33,206 bases of DNA from Alphaproteobacteria bacterium. GTDB lineage: Bacteria; Pseudomonadota; Alphaproteobacteria; Geminicoccales; Geminicoccaceae. Below the pieces are notes generated by a model. That model made no database searches and was not told where the DNA came from. It saw only the letters and a program-made list of their open reading frames with translations. The stretch is from positions 1 to 33,206 of the forward strand of contig JALSGP010000004.1 of the NCBI GenBank assembly GCA_026982705.1. Reading direction: 5' to 3'. Shown in pieces: positions 1-7,137 of this stretch; the stretch's first letter is position 1; each line of letters begins with the position of its first letter. The translations under genes were made by a program, and so were the position numbers.

Positions 1-941
<941 letters not shown>

Positions 942-942
<1 letters not shown>

Positions 943-1529
943 TGGACGCGCTCGAGGCTCTCCGCACGCGTCGGACCTTCCCGCTGCCCAAGCTGGGCGA
1001 GCCGGGGCCGGACGACGCGCTGCTCGCCCGCTGGCTGGAGGCGGCGGTGGCGGCGCCCGATCACGGCAAGCTGGTGCCCTTCCGTTTCCTCGTGGTCCGC
1101 GGCGAGGGGCGGCGCCGCCTGGGCGAGCTGTTCGAGCGGGCACTGCTCGCCGAACGGAGGGATCCGCCCGCCGCCGAACGCGAGAAGATGCGCACCAACC
1201 CGCTGCGGGTGCCGCTGGTGCTGATCGCCTGGGCGGCGGTGCGGCCGGACCATCCGAAGATCCCGGAGATCGAGCAGATCGAAGCGGTGGCGGCGGCCGT
1301 GGAGAATCTGCTGGTGGCGATCCACGCGAGCGGCTTCGGCGCCAAGTGGGCGACAGGCTTTCCCGCCTACAGTCCGACGGTGCGCGAGGGACTGGGGCTG
1401 CCGCCGTCCGCCCGCATCGTGGCCATCGTCTACGTGGGCACGCCCCGTCTGGGACAGGAGATCCCGCCGCGACCGGGACCCGGGGAGATCGCCCGGCTGT
1501 GGCCGGAGGATCGACCCTTCCCGGGTTGA
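942..1529 (+). CDS. nitroreductase family protein, YdjA type
   Basis: FMN-dependent NAD(P)H oxidoreductase of 195 aa, close in length to E. coli YdjA (about 180 aa). The N-terminal RTRRTFPLP stretch stands in place of the usual RRS flavin-binding motif. AAPDHGKLVPFRF near residues 37-49 is the hallmark of this subfamily, and a second conserved block, ASGFGAKWATG, follows near residue 128. The ATG at 942 was chosen because it overlaps the AhpD-like stop (TGATG) and the protein begins directly at the family N-terminus; the same frame is open far upstream but reads as non-coding there. It could act on nitroaromatics, quinones or another flavin substrate; the sequence does not decide. Confidence 0.88.
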
Positions 1530-1560
1530 CGGTTCCCGCGATGGACGGACGGCCGGGAAG

Positions 1561-1586
1561 GGGGGATCGCCACGGGCGATCGCCCC
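1561..1586. terminator. stem-loop in the convergent nitroreductase/icd gap
   Basis: GATCGCC (1565-1571) and GGCGATC (1575-1581) form a perfect 7-bp stem with a 3-nt loop. It is extended by GGGG (1561-1564) and CCCC (1583-1586) across one bulged G. It lies 32 nt after the nitroreductase stop and between convergent genes. No T-run follows, so it would be a GC-only or bidirectional terminator, or only an mRNA end structure. Confidence 0.45.
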
Positions 1587-1702
1587 TCACGCCCGGTGTC
1601 GGGATCGGATGCGGCATCGAGGTCCGGAGCGGGACGCGTGCGCCGCCGGTGAGAGGCGATCGCCGTTGGGACGGGGCACGCCTTCACCGTCCGGACCCGC
1701 CG

Positions 1703-1723
1703 GGGGCGGTCGCCGGCCGCCCC
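1703..1723 (-). terminator. stem-loop just after the icd stop
   Basis: GGGGCGG (1703-1709) pairs with CCGCCCC (1717-1723) around a 7-nt loop. In the icd direction it begins 11 nt after the stop codon, a typical terminator position. There is no U-tract, so intrinsic termination is only a possibility. Confidence 0.4.
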
Positions 1724-1734
1724 GCGACCCGTCC

Positions 1735-2952
1735 TCAGGCGCCGAGCCGGCGCCGCAGTTCGGCCTCGATCTCGTCCATGAAGCGGGTGGTGGTGAGCCA
1801 CGGATGGTCGGGAGAGACGAGCAGGGCCAGATCCTTCGTCATCTTCCCGGATTCCACCGTGTCGATGCACACCCGCTCCAGCGTCTCGGCGAAGCGCACC
1901 ACCTCCGGCGTGCCGTCGAGACGGCCCCGGTGGGCGAGACCGCGGGTCCAGGCGAAGATGGAGGCGATGGGGTTGGTGGAGGTCTCCTGGCCCTGCTGCC
2001 AGAGGCGGTAGTGGCGGGTGACGGTGCCGTGGGCGGCCTCCGCCTCCACCGTGCGCCCGTCCGGGGTCATCAGCACCGAGGTCATCAGCCCCAGCGAACC
2101 GAAGCCCTGGGCGACGGCGTCGGACTGGACGTCGCCGTCATAGTTCTTGCACGCCCAGACGAACCCCCCCTCCCACTTGAGGGCCGCCGCCACCATGTCG
2201 TCGATGAGACGATGCTCGTAATGGATCCCTCGGGCCTCGAAACGCTCCTTGTATTCCTTTTCATAGACTTCCTGAAAGATGTCCTTGAAGCGTCCATCGT
2301 AGGTCTTGAGGATGGTGTTCTTGGTCGAGAGATAGACCGGATAGCCCCGCTCGAGTCCGTAGTTGAAGCACGCCCGCGCGAAATCCCGGATGCGGTCGTC
2401 CTGGTTGAACATTCCGAGCGCGATGCCGGGTCCCGGGAACTCGTGCACCTCCCATTCCTCGGCGGCACCCCCGTCGGCGGGCTCGAAGCGCAGCACCAGC
2501 CGTCCCCGGCCGGGAATGCGCACGTCGGTGGCCTTGTACTGATCGCCGAAGGCGTGACGGCCGATGACGATGGGCTTGGTCCAGGTCCGCACCAGCCGCG
2601 GCACGTTGCGGCAGATGATGGGTTCGCGGAAGACGGTCCCGCCGAGGATGTTGCGGATGGTGCCGTTGGGCGACTTCCACATCCTCTTGAGGCCGAATTC
2701 GGCCACCCGGGCCTCGTCCGGCGTGATGGTGGCGCACTTGACGCCCACGTTGTGTGTCTTGATCGCCTCGGCGGCCTCGACGGTGATCCGGTCCTCGGTG
2801 GCGTCGCGGTTCTGGATCGAGAGGTCGTAATAGATCAGCTCGATGTCCAGAAAGGGCAGGATCAGGCGCTCGCGGATCATGTGCCAGATGATCCGCGCCA
2901 TCTCGTCGCCGTCGAGCTCGACGACGGGATTGACGACCTTGATCTTGGCCAT
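1735..2952 (-). CDS. icd: NADP-dependent isocitrate dehydrogenase (dimeric, type II)
   Basis: TCA-cycle enzyme that oxidatively decarboxylates isocitrate to 2-oxoglutarate with NADP+. The 405 aa product has the length and sequence of the eukaryote-like type II homodimer found in many alphaproteobacteria. It begins [21 protein letters not shown] and contains the substrate loop [20 protein letters not shown] near residues 94-113 and the strand [15 protein letters not shown]. The metal-binding region [30 protein letters not shown] carries the Asp cluster, and [10 protein letters not shown] is the NADP-binding signature. The gene stands alone, convergent with the nitroreductase. An inverted repeat sits 54-78 nt upstream. 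Identification is secure. Confidence 0.97.
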   Translation of the reverse strand: MAKIKVVNPVVELDGDEMARIIWHMIRERLILPFLDIELIYYDLSIQNRDATEDRITVEAAEAIKTHNVGVKCATITPDEARVAEFGLKRMWKSPNGTIRNILGGTVFREPIICRNVPRLVRTWTKPIVIGRHAFGDQYKATDVRIPGRGRLVLRFEPADGGAAEEWEVHEFPGPGIALGMFNQDDRIRDFARACFNYGLERGYPVYLSTKNTILKTYDGRFKDIFQEVYEKEYKERFEARGIHYEHRLIDDMVAAALKWEGGFVWACKNYDGDVQSDAVAQGFGSLGLMTSVLMTPDGRTVEAEAAHGTVTRHYRLWQQGQETSTNPIASIFAWTRGLAHRGRLDGTPEVVRFAETLERVCIDTVESGKMTKDLALLVSPDHPWLTTTRFMDEIEAELRRRLGA

Positions 2953-3005
2953 GCGGGATTCTCCGATCGTGTACGGGACGATGCCGCGTTCGCCGGCCTT
3001 CTAGC

Positions 3006-3030
3006 CGCCTTTTGCGGTGCCGAAAAGGCG
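3006..3030. promoter_or_regulatory. perfect 8-bp inverted repeat upstream of icd
   Basis: CGCCTTTT (3006-3013) and AAAAGGCG (3023-3030) are perfect inverted repeats separated by 9 nt, in a T/A-containing patch that stands out from the GC-rich surroundings. The repeat lies 54-78 nt upstream of the icd start and also downstream of the unknown gene at 3135. It could be an operator for icd or an extra terminator for the upstream gene. Confidence 0.35.
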
Positions 3031-3095
3031 CCCACGGCGACCCGCGACGGCTCGTGATGACCCGCCCGTCCGCTCGCCCGCGATGCCGCCGACGC

Positions 3096-3125
3096 GGGGC
3101 GCCCCTCTCGCGGGAGAGGCGCCCC
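3096..3125 (-). terminator. long GC stem-loop after the 3135 gene
   Basis: GGGGCG (3096-3101) pairs with CGCCCC (3120-3125), and after a two-base bulge CCTCTC (3104-3109) pairs with GAGAGG (3114-3119), leaving a 4-nt loop. This gives 12 bp of stem starting 10 nt after the stop of the minus-strand gene ending at 3135. No U-run is present. Confidence 0.5.
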
Positions 3126-3134
3126 GATCGACCC

Positions 3135-3545
3135 TCAGCCGGCGCCGGCCGGTCCGAAGTCGGCGGTCAGCACCGTCGACCTGCCGCAGCTCCCGCTCGG
3201 CTCGAAGGGCTCGAGACAGACCTCCGCGTACACTTCGTCCTTGTTCCCGATCACCCAGCCGAGGATGATGGTGTCGGGATCCTCGTCCAAGGTGCTCGAG
3301 GCCACGGTCCGCACCAGCCGGCGCTCGGCACACCCCTGAGAGGCGCGCACGCAGTCGCTGCGCAGCGTGATCAGGTGATCGTCCCAGCCGGGATCGTCGC
3401 CGCGAAGGACGACCCGCTCGCGGAACACGGATCCCGCCATCCCCTCGCACCGCGAGAAACACACGGTCCAACGGACCTCCACGCGACGGCGGTTGCGGTC
3501 GTCGGCACGACCGATTTCGAGCTGGACGTTGGTGACGGTCGCCAT
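3135..3545 (-). CDS. hypothetical Cys-rich beta-strand protein, 136 aa
   Basis: I do not recognise this family. The 136 aa product has no signal peptide or membrane segment and starts MATVTNVQLEIGR. It shows alternating hydrophobic residues typical of beta strands and six cysteines at 29, 33, 65, 72, 110 and 120, which could pair or bind metal. The ATG at 3545 has CGGAGAAG about 7 nt upstream, and a weak promoter-like pair lies just before it. GC-rich third positions and a terminator-like stem behind it support a real, separately transcribed gene. It follows the amine dehydrogenase operon on the same strand, but a strong stem-loop separates them, so a functional link is not shown. Confidence 0.7.
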   Translation of the reverse strand: MATVTNVQLEIGRADDRNRRRVEVRWTVCFSRCEGMAGSVFRERVVLRGDDPGWDDHLITLRSDCVRASQGCAERRLVRTVASSTLDEDPDTIILGWVIGNKDEVYAEVCLEPFEPSGSCGRSTVLTADFGPAGAG

Positions 3546-3593
3546 GTTCGCTTCTCCGGTGTCTGCGACCCCGCCTCATGGCAGAATCACAGT

Positions 3594-3622
3594 CGAATAC
3601 CATGGAGCACGCCTGTGCACAA
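3594..3622 (-). promoter_or_regulatory. possible sigma-70 promoter for the 3135 gene
   Basis: On the minus strand TTGTGC (3622-3617) and TATTCG (3599-3594) are separated by exactly 17 bp, about 50 nt before the start at 3545. Each matches its consensus at only three positions, but the patch is AT-richer than its surroundings. The -35 element overlaps an 8-bp palindrome, TGTGCACA. Confidence 0.3.
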
Positions 3623-3654
3623 GTGGCGCGGACATGAAACGCGACGGCGTGGTC

Positions 3655-3697
3655 GTCCGCACGACGCCCGGTGTCTCAGGGCGCCCGTCGTGCGGAC
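3655..3697 (-). terminator. 12-bp perfect stem spanning the end of the amine dehydrogenase operon
   Basis: GTCCGCACGACG (3655-3666) and CGTCGTGCGGAC (3686-3697) are perfect inverted repeats around a 19-nt loop that can itself pair CCC with GGG. One arm lies in the last codons of the cytochrome c gene, the stop codon (3676-3678) sits in the loop, and the other arm lies just downstream. It lacks a U-tract; it is either the operon terminator or a 3'-end-stabilising structure. Confidence 0.55.
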
Positions 3698-4200
3698 ACG
3701 AGTCCGTCCTCGCCCGGCGGCAGCAGGCCGCGCCGCTGCATCTCCGCGATCAGTCGGGCGCGCTCGGTGGCCACTCCGGCGAGGGGGCGGCGGCGAGCGC
3801 GGCGGATCTCGTCCACCGTGTAGGGGCGGAAGTCGGGGGCCAGCTCCTCGGGGCTGTAGGTGCGGAGCATCCAGTTGACGAGGCGGGTGAGCCGCGTGTC
3901 GTCCAGCATGGCCCACACCACGCCGGGCACGCGGATCAGATAGTCGCGTCCGCCCGGAACGCGGGTGAACAGGCCGACGAAGCCGCGCAGCCGCGGCACG
4001 CTGCCGAAGGCGCCGGTGCCGTCGGCGCGATGGCAGCCCTGACAGTTGCGGGCGTAGTCCTCCAGCACCCCGGAAACGCGCCGCTCCTGCGCGCCGGCGG
4101 ATCCCGCCGTCGAGAGGAGGACCACGATCAGGGCCGACGCGAGCTCACGCCCGCCCCACGAGCCCCGCCGTGGTGCAGTGATAGACCATGCTCTTGGCAC
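3676..4200 (-). CDS. small periplasmic monohaem cytochrome c of the amine dehydrogenase operon
   Basis: Likely electron acceptor for the TTQ amine dehydrogenase encoded just upstream. The mature part begins near QERRVSGVLEDYARNCQGCHRADG and carries a single CxxCH haem site; candidate Met ligands lie in VWAMLDD and NWMLRTY. A hydrophobic stretch, LIVVLLSTAGSAGA, precedes the mature part and looks like a signal peptide. The start is unclear. In frame there is a GTG at 4200, used here, which overlaps the light-chain gene by 56 nt without an obvious ribosome site, and a GTG at 4125 that would truncate the signal peptide. A GTG at 4148 overlapping the previous stop (GTGA) would be ideal but is out of frame by one base; see findings. 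Only one haem motif, so it is not MauG. Confidence 0.8.
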   Translation of the reverse strand: MPRAWSITAPRRGSWGGRELASALIVVLLSTAGSAGAQERRVSGVLEDYARNCQGCHRADGTGAFGSVPRLRGFVGLFTRVPGGRDYLIRVPGVVWAMLDDTRLTRLVNWMLRTYSPEELAPDFRPYTVDEIRRARRRPLAGVATERARLIAEMQRRGLLPPGEDGLVSARRAP

Positions 4201-4678
4201 CGAAACACCAGTCGATGTCGTTGGAGAGCTGGGGACGGTAGACGGGCATCTCCCCCTCGGTGGACAGACAGGGGCAGCGACCGCACACGCCCTTGCCGCA
4301 GCAGTCCCGGTAGGCGATGAGATAGACCTGTCCGTCGTCGGGGTTGATGCAGCTCCCCACCCAGGAGGTGGGCGAGGGTTCCGACCCCGGCGGACATTCG
4401 GCGACCCCGCCGTTGCAGCAGGTGCAGAGATAGCCGTCCATGGCGCAGTAGCGCCAGTAGTTGCAGGCGGTGTCGTCCCGCGTCTGTGCCTGCTCGGCGA
4501 AGGCCTGGGCGTGGGCACGCCGCAACCGGCCGCTGCGGTCCACGGGCAGCAGCGGCAGCATCACGCCTCCCACCACCGTGGCGCCGAGGCGGGCGAGGAA
4601 GCCGCGGCGCGAGCTCTTCTGGGCGACGCGGCGCGTGACCCGTTCCACCAGTCGGTCGAGCAAGCTCGGCTCTCTCAT
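4145..4678 (-). CDS. mauA: TTQ amine dehydrogenase light chain (methylamine/aromatic amine type)
   Basis: Catalytic beta subunit of a periplasmic quinoprotein that oxidises primary amines to aldehyde plus ammonia. The 177 aa precursor has a twin-arginine signal (SSRRGFLARLG, residues 22-32) and a mature domain with 14 cysteines for the disulfide network. The two Trp that form tryptophan tryptophylquinone are W106 (TSWVGSC) and W157 (NDIDWCFG), 51 residues apart as in the Paracoccus enzyme. Asp81 and Asp125 sit at the same offsets as its active-site Asp32 and Asp76. The middle (PPGSEPSPTSW, DCCGKGVCGRC) resembles aromatic amine dehydrogenase as I remember it, while PVYRPQ and WCFGA resemble methylamine dehydrogenase, so the substrate is uncertain and aauA is an equally fair name. 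It starts in an ATGA overlap with the mauD-like gene. Confidence 0.95.
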   Translation of the reverse strand: MREPSLLDRLVERVTRRVAQKSSRRGFLARLGATVVGGVMLPLLPVDRSGRLRRAHAQAFAEQAQTRDDTACNYWRYCAMDGYLCTCCNGGVAECPPGSEPSPTSWVGSCINPDDGQVYLIAYRDCCGKGVCGRCPCLSTEGEMPVYRPQLSNDIDWCFGAKSMVYHCTTAGLVGRA

Positions 4679-5319
4679 CGATTCTGCCCCCCTGTGCCGT
4701 CGGGCCCGGCCGTGCCGGCCGCGGGCGCCGGTTCCCGTTCGCCGAGATACTGCTGGATGCTCACATAGCCCGTTTCCTTCGCCACCAGCAGGCTCTCCAG
4801 ATGCTCGCGGGAGTTCACGAGGCCCTTGGCGCGGACGATGCCCTGCTCGTCCACGAGGATGGCGTAGGGCAGCTTCCCCACCTGGAAGCGCATCCCCACC
4901 TCCGGGGCGATCACGTAGGGCACGTCCTGCAGGCGGTGGCGGCGGATCAGCTCCTCCTGGGCCCGACGCTCGCCGTCGCCCACCAGCACCAGATCGAGAT
5001 GGCGCTTCTCGTCGCGTACGAAGTCCCGCACCAGCCCGAGCAGCTTCTTGCACACGGGACAGGTGGGGGAGACGAACAGCAGCATCGTCGCCCGCGGCCG
5101 CGGGCCGCCGATGGTCACCGGCCGCCCGCTCAGGTCGGTGAGCTCGAACTTCGGGGCGGCGTCGCCCACGTCGATGCCGCCGTCCATCATGAGCGCGCCC
5201 AGAGGGGCGACCCGCTCGTGCAGCACGCCGATCTGCCGGGCCAGGGCGAGGGTCACCAGCGCCAGGGCCACGAAGCCGATCCACAGCAGGATCTGCGAGA
5301 CCAGCAGGGCTTCCGTCAC
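4675..5319 (-). CDS. mauD: MauD-like thioredoxin-fold maturation protein
   Basis: Membrane-anchored periplasmic thiol-disulfide protein needed for folding the Cys-rich light chain, as known for MauD and AauD. The 214 aa product has one N-terminal membrane segment (about residues 5-27, QILLWIGFVALALVTLALA) followed by ARQIGVLHERVAPLGALM, a very typical MauD sequence. A thioredoxin-like domain then carries the CPVC redox motif in SPTCPVCKKLL. The GTG start at 5319 overlaps the mauE stop (GTGA), and its stop overlaps the light-chain start (ATGA), so expression is coupled. The longer open frame upstream is low-complexity and was not used. The C-terminal Pro/Ala/Gly tail is probably disordered. 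Confidence 0.95.
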   Translation of the reverse strand: MTEALLVSQILLWIGFVALALVTLALARQIGVLHERVAPLGALMMDGGIDVGDAAPKFELTDLSGRPVTIGGPRPRATMLLFVSPTCPVCKKLLGLVRDFVRDEKRHLDLVLVGDGERRAQEELIRRHRLQDVPYVIAPEVGMRFQVGKLPYAILVDEQGIVRAKGLVNSREHLESLLVAKETGYVSIQQYLGEREPAPAAGTAGPDGTGGQNR

Positions 5320-5846
5320 CGCCGTTCTCCCGGTGCGGGCAGTTCGAGCAGCCGGCTCAGGGCGGCATGGCTCGCCGTCAGCACCACCACCGCCGCCGCC
5401 ACCGTGAACAGGTCGAAGGGGCCGAGAGGGCGCGGAGCGACCGGCAGCCACGGCAGCACCGCCGCCAGCGCCAGCACCAGATTGCGGGCCACCAGCGGCC
5501 AGCCGATGCGCTGGCGCAGGAAGCCGACGAAGCAACCGCAGTCGATGTCGGTCCGTCCCCGCAGGATGTTGACCGTCATGGCCCCGGCGAAGAGCAGCAG
5601 CAGTCCCGCGGCGAGGAGGCCGCCCGCCCGCGCCGTGGTCGGAACGATCAGCAGCACCACCGTCGCCAGCTCCACGAACGGCAGGGCACGGGCGAAGGGA
5701 AGCGCCAGTCGTTCCGGCAACAGCCGGTAGTTGGCGACGATGCCCTCGAAGGCCTCGCGCCGGCGCAGCTTGCCCACGGCGGCGGTGGCGAAGACGGCCG
5801 CCAGCAGCAGGCGCGCCACCAGGACGGGCACGGGATCCAGCGTCAC
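5316..5846 (-). CDS. mauE: MauE-like membrane protein for light-chain maturation
   Basis: Polytopic inner-membrane protein of the MauE/DoxX-like group that works with MauD in exporting or oxidising the light chain. The 176 aa product shows four hydrophobic segments (about residues 8-23, 50-70, 74-92 and 118-160 in part). The conserved DIDCGCF motif lies near residues 100-106 between segments; its CxC cysteines are expected to relay disulfides. The GTG start at 5846 has AGGGAGG about 7 nt upstream, 13 nt after the large-subunit stop. The gene overlaps the mauD-like start by 4 nt. Confidence 0.93.
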   Translation of the reverse strand: MTLDPVPVLVARLLLAAVFATAAVGKLRRREAFEGIVANYRLLPERLALPFARALPFVELATVVLLIVPTTARAGGLLAAGLLLLFAGAMTVNILRGRTDIDCGCFVGFLRQRIGWPLVARNLVLALAAVLPWLPVAPRPLGPFDLFTVAAAVVVLTASHAALSRLLELPAPGERR

Positions 5847-5859
5847 CGGCCGCCCTCCC

Positions 5860-7047
5860 TCACGGCGCGAAGGAGTCGAGGAGGAAGGGCGTGACCCCGG
5901 CGCCCTCGATGCGGCGGCGGCGCTCGCCGGTTCCGGGATCCAGCACCGACAGCACGCCGGTGTCGGTGAGGGTGACCAGGAGCGGCGAGTCGTCGCCCGT
6001 GATCGCCAGGCTCACCGCCGGTTCCTCCAGCGGAATGCGGGCCACGCGCCGGTTCGCCTCCGGATCCAGCACCCAGATCTCCTCTCCCGGCCATTTGTGG
6101 GACCATTTGGGCCCCTTGTGCATCAGCAGATAGAGGTGTCCGTTGCCGGGATGGCGGGCGACGAGCTGCCAGCCGCCGGGCCGCCAGCCCTCGGCCGCAT
6201 CCGCTTCCGTCAGCACCGACCAGCTCTCCCGCGGTGCCGTGCGCCCGCGCGCATCGTAGCCCACCTCGTGGATGCGGCCGTCGTAGGATACGAAGTACCA
6301 GGTGCGGCCGGCGGCGTCACGGGCGGCATGTTCGAACACGGGATCGTTCTCGGCATCGAAGAAGGGATCGTTGTCCACGACCTCGGCGGTGCCCGATGCG
6401 TCGAAGCGCACGTCGGCGAGGGAGCCGTCGGGGCACAGCATGGAGAAACTGCGGGCACCGGTGGGATAGACCAGAGAGCAGCCGGGGGCCTCGATCTCGC
6501 CCACGTAGGCCCGCGCCTCGAGGTCCACCACGCTCACGCTGGTGGCGGGCGAGAGATTGAAGGAGAGGAGAAAGCGGCCGTCGTCGGAGAGCTGGGCCAC
6601 CGGCTGTTTGGAGACGATCAGGGCGCGGCCCTGCGGGAGGGGGATCTCCGCCACGGGCTCGAGGGTGCGGGCGTCGAACACCGTGACCAGATCCTCGCGG
6701 CGACCGCGGGTACCGTGGGTCCAGTAGGTCTCCACCACGTAGACCTCACGGCGGTTCGGCGCCGGCAACACGTTGGGCACGTAGCCGGAGTGGAGAACGC
6801 CGAGGAAATCGCCGGAATCGCCGTCGAAGATGTTGACCCGCGAGGCGACGAGATTGTCGAAGGCGACGTCGAGGACGTAGATCCAGTGCGGCGTGGGCGC
6901 GGGCAGGACGCGGGTTCCGAACGCCTCCTCGGGCACCAGCCGCGCCTCCTCCGGCAGCACCTCGATGTCCTGCCGGGCCGTCGCCGACATGGCCGCCAGC
7001 AGGACGAGGGCGGTGGCCGTGCACAGGATCCGTCCGCGCCGCTGCAT
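5860..7047 (-). CDS. mauB: TTQ amine dehydrogenase heavy chain (methylamine/aromatic amine type)
   Basis: Large alpha subunit of the alpha2beta2 periplasmic amine dehydrogenase; in this family it forms a seven-bladed beta-propeller that binds the TTQ light chain. The 395 aa precursor has a Sec signal (MQRRGRILCTATALVLLAAM, probable cleavage after SATA). It then shows family blocks including HWIYVLDVAFDN, VVETYWTHGTRG, DLVTVFD, LSPATSVSVVD, a GCSLVYPTG segment, and HLYLLMHKG followed by KWPGEEIWVLD. Length agrees with known MADH/AADH heavy chains (about 390 aa plus signal). It is the first gene of the structural operon, 90 nt after the sensor kinase gene on the same strand. Whether it prefers methylamine or aromatic amines such as tyramine cannot be settled from the sequence alone. 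Confidence 0.95.
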   Translation of the reverse strand: MQRRGRILCTATALVLLAAMSATARQDIEVLPEEARLVPEEAFGTRVLPAPTPHWIYVLDVAFDNLVASRVNIFDGDSGDFLGVLHSGYVPNVLPAPNRREVYVVETYWTHGTRGRREDLVTVFDARTLEPVAEIPLPQGRALIVSKQPVAQLSDDGRFLLSFNLSPATSVSVVDLEARAYVGEIEAPGCSLVYPTGARSFSMLCPDGSLADVRFDASGTAEVVDNDPFFDAENDPVFEHAARDAAGRTWYFVSYDGRIHEVGYDARGRTAPRESWSVLTEADAAEGWRPGGWQLVARHPGNGHLYLLMHKGPKWSHKWPGEEIWVLDPEANRRVARIPLEEPAVSLAITGDDSPLLVTLTDTGVLSVLDPGTGERRRRIEGAGVTPFLLDSFAP

Positions 7048-7137
7048 CGCCTCCCTCCCGAACCGTCCTGGTCGTATCGCGTCGTGTCCCCTCCCCGTAC
7101 CACGAACCCTTCGAGGGGTAAAGGATCGGACCGGCGC
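7048..7137 (-). promoter_or_regulatory. leader of the amine dehydrogenase operon with a near-palindrome
   Basis: This 90-nt gap separates the sensor kinase stop from the heavy-chain start on the same strand. It contains the near-palindrome ACCCTTCGAGGGGT (7106-7119; 12 of 14 positions symmetric). On the minus strand TTTACC (four -35 matches) lies just inside it, but the hexamer 17 bp further is a poor -10. The gap is long enough for an operon promoter or operator, but none is convincing. Confidence 0.3.

Noticed and set aside
3676-4200. The operon cytochrome as MauG, the di-haem TTQ maturation enzyme
   Set aside because: Only one CxxCH is present and the protein is under 180 aa, whereas MauG has two haem motifs and is about twice as long.
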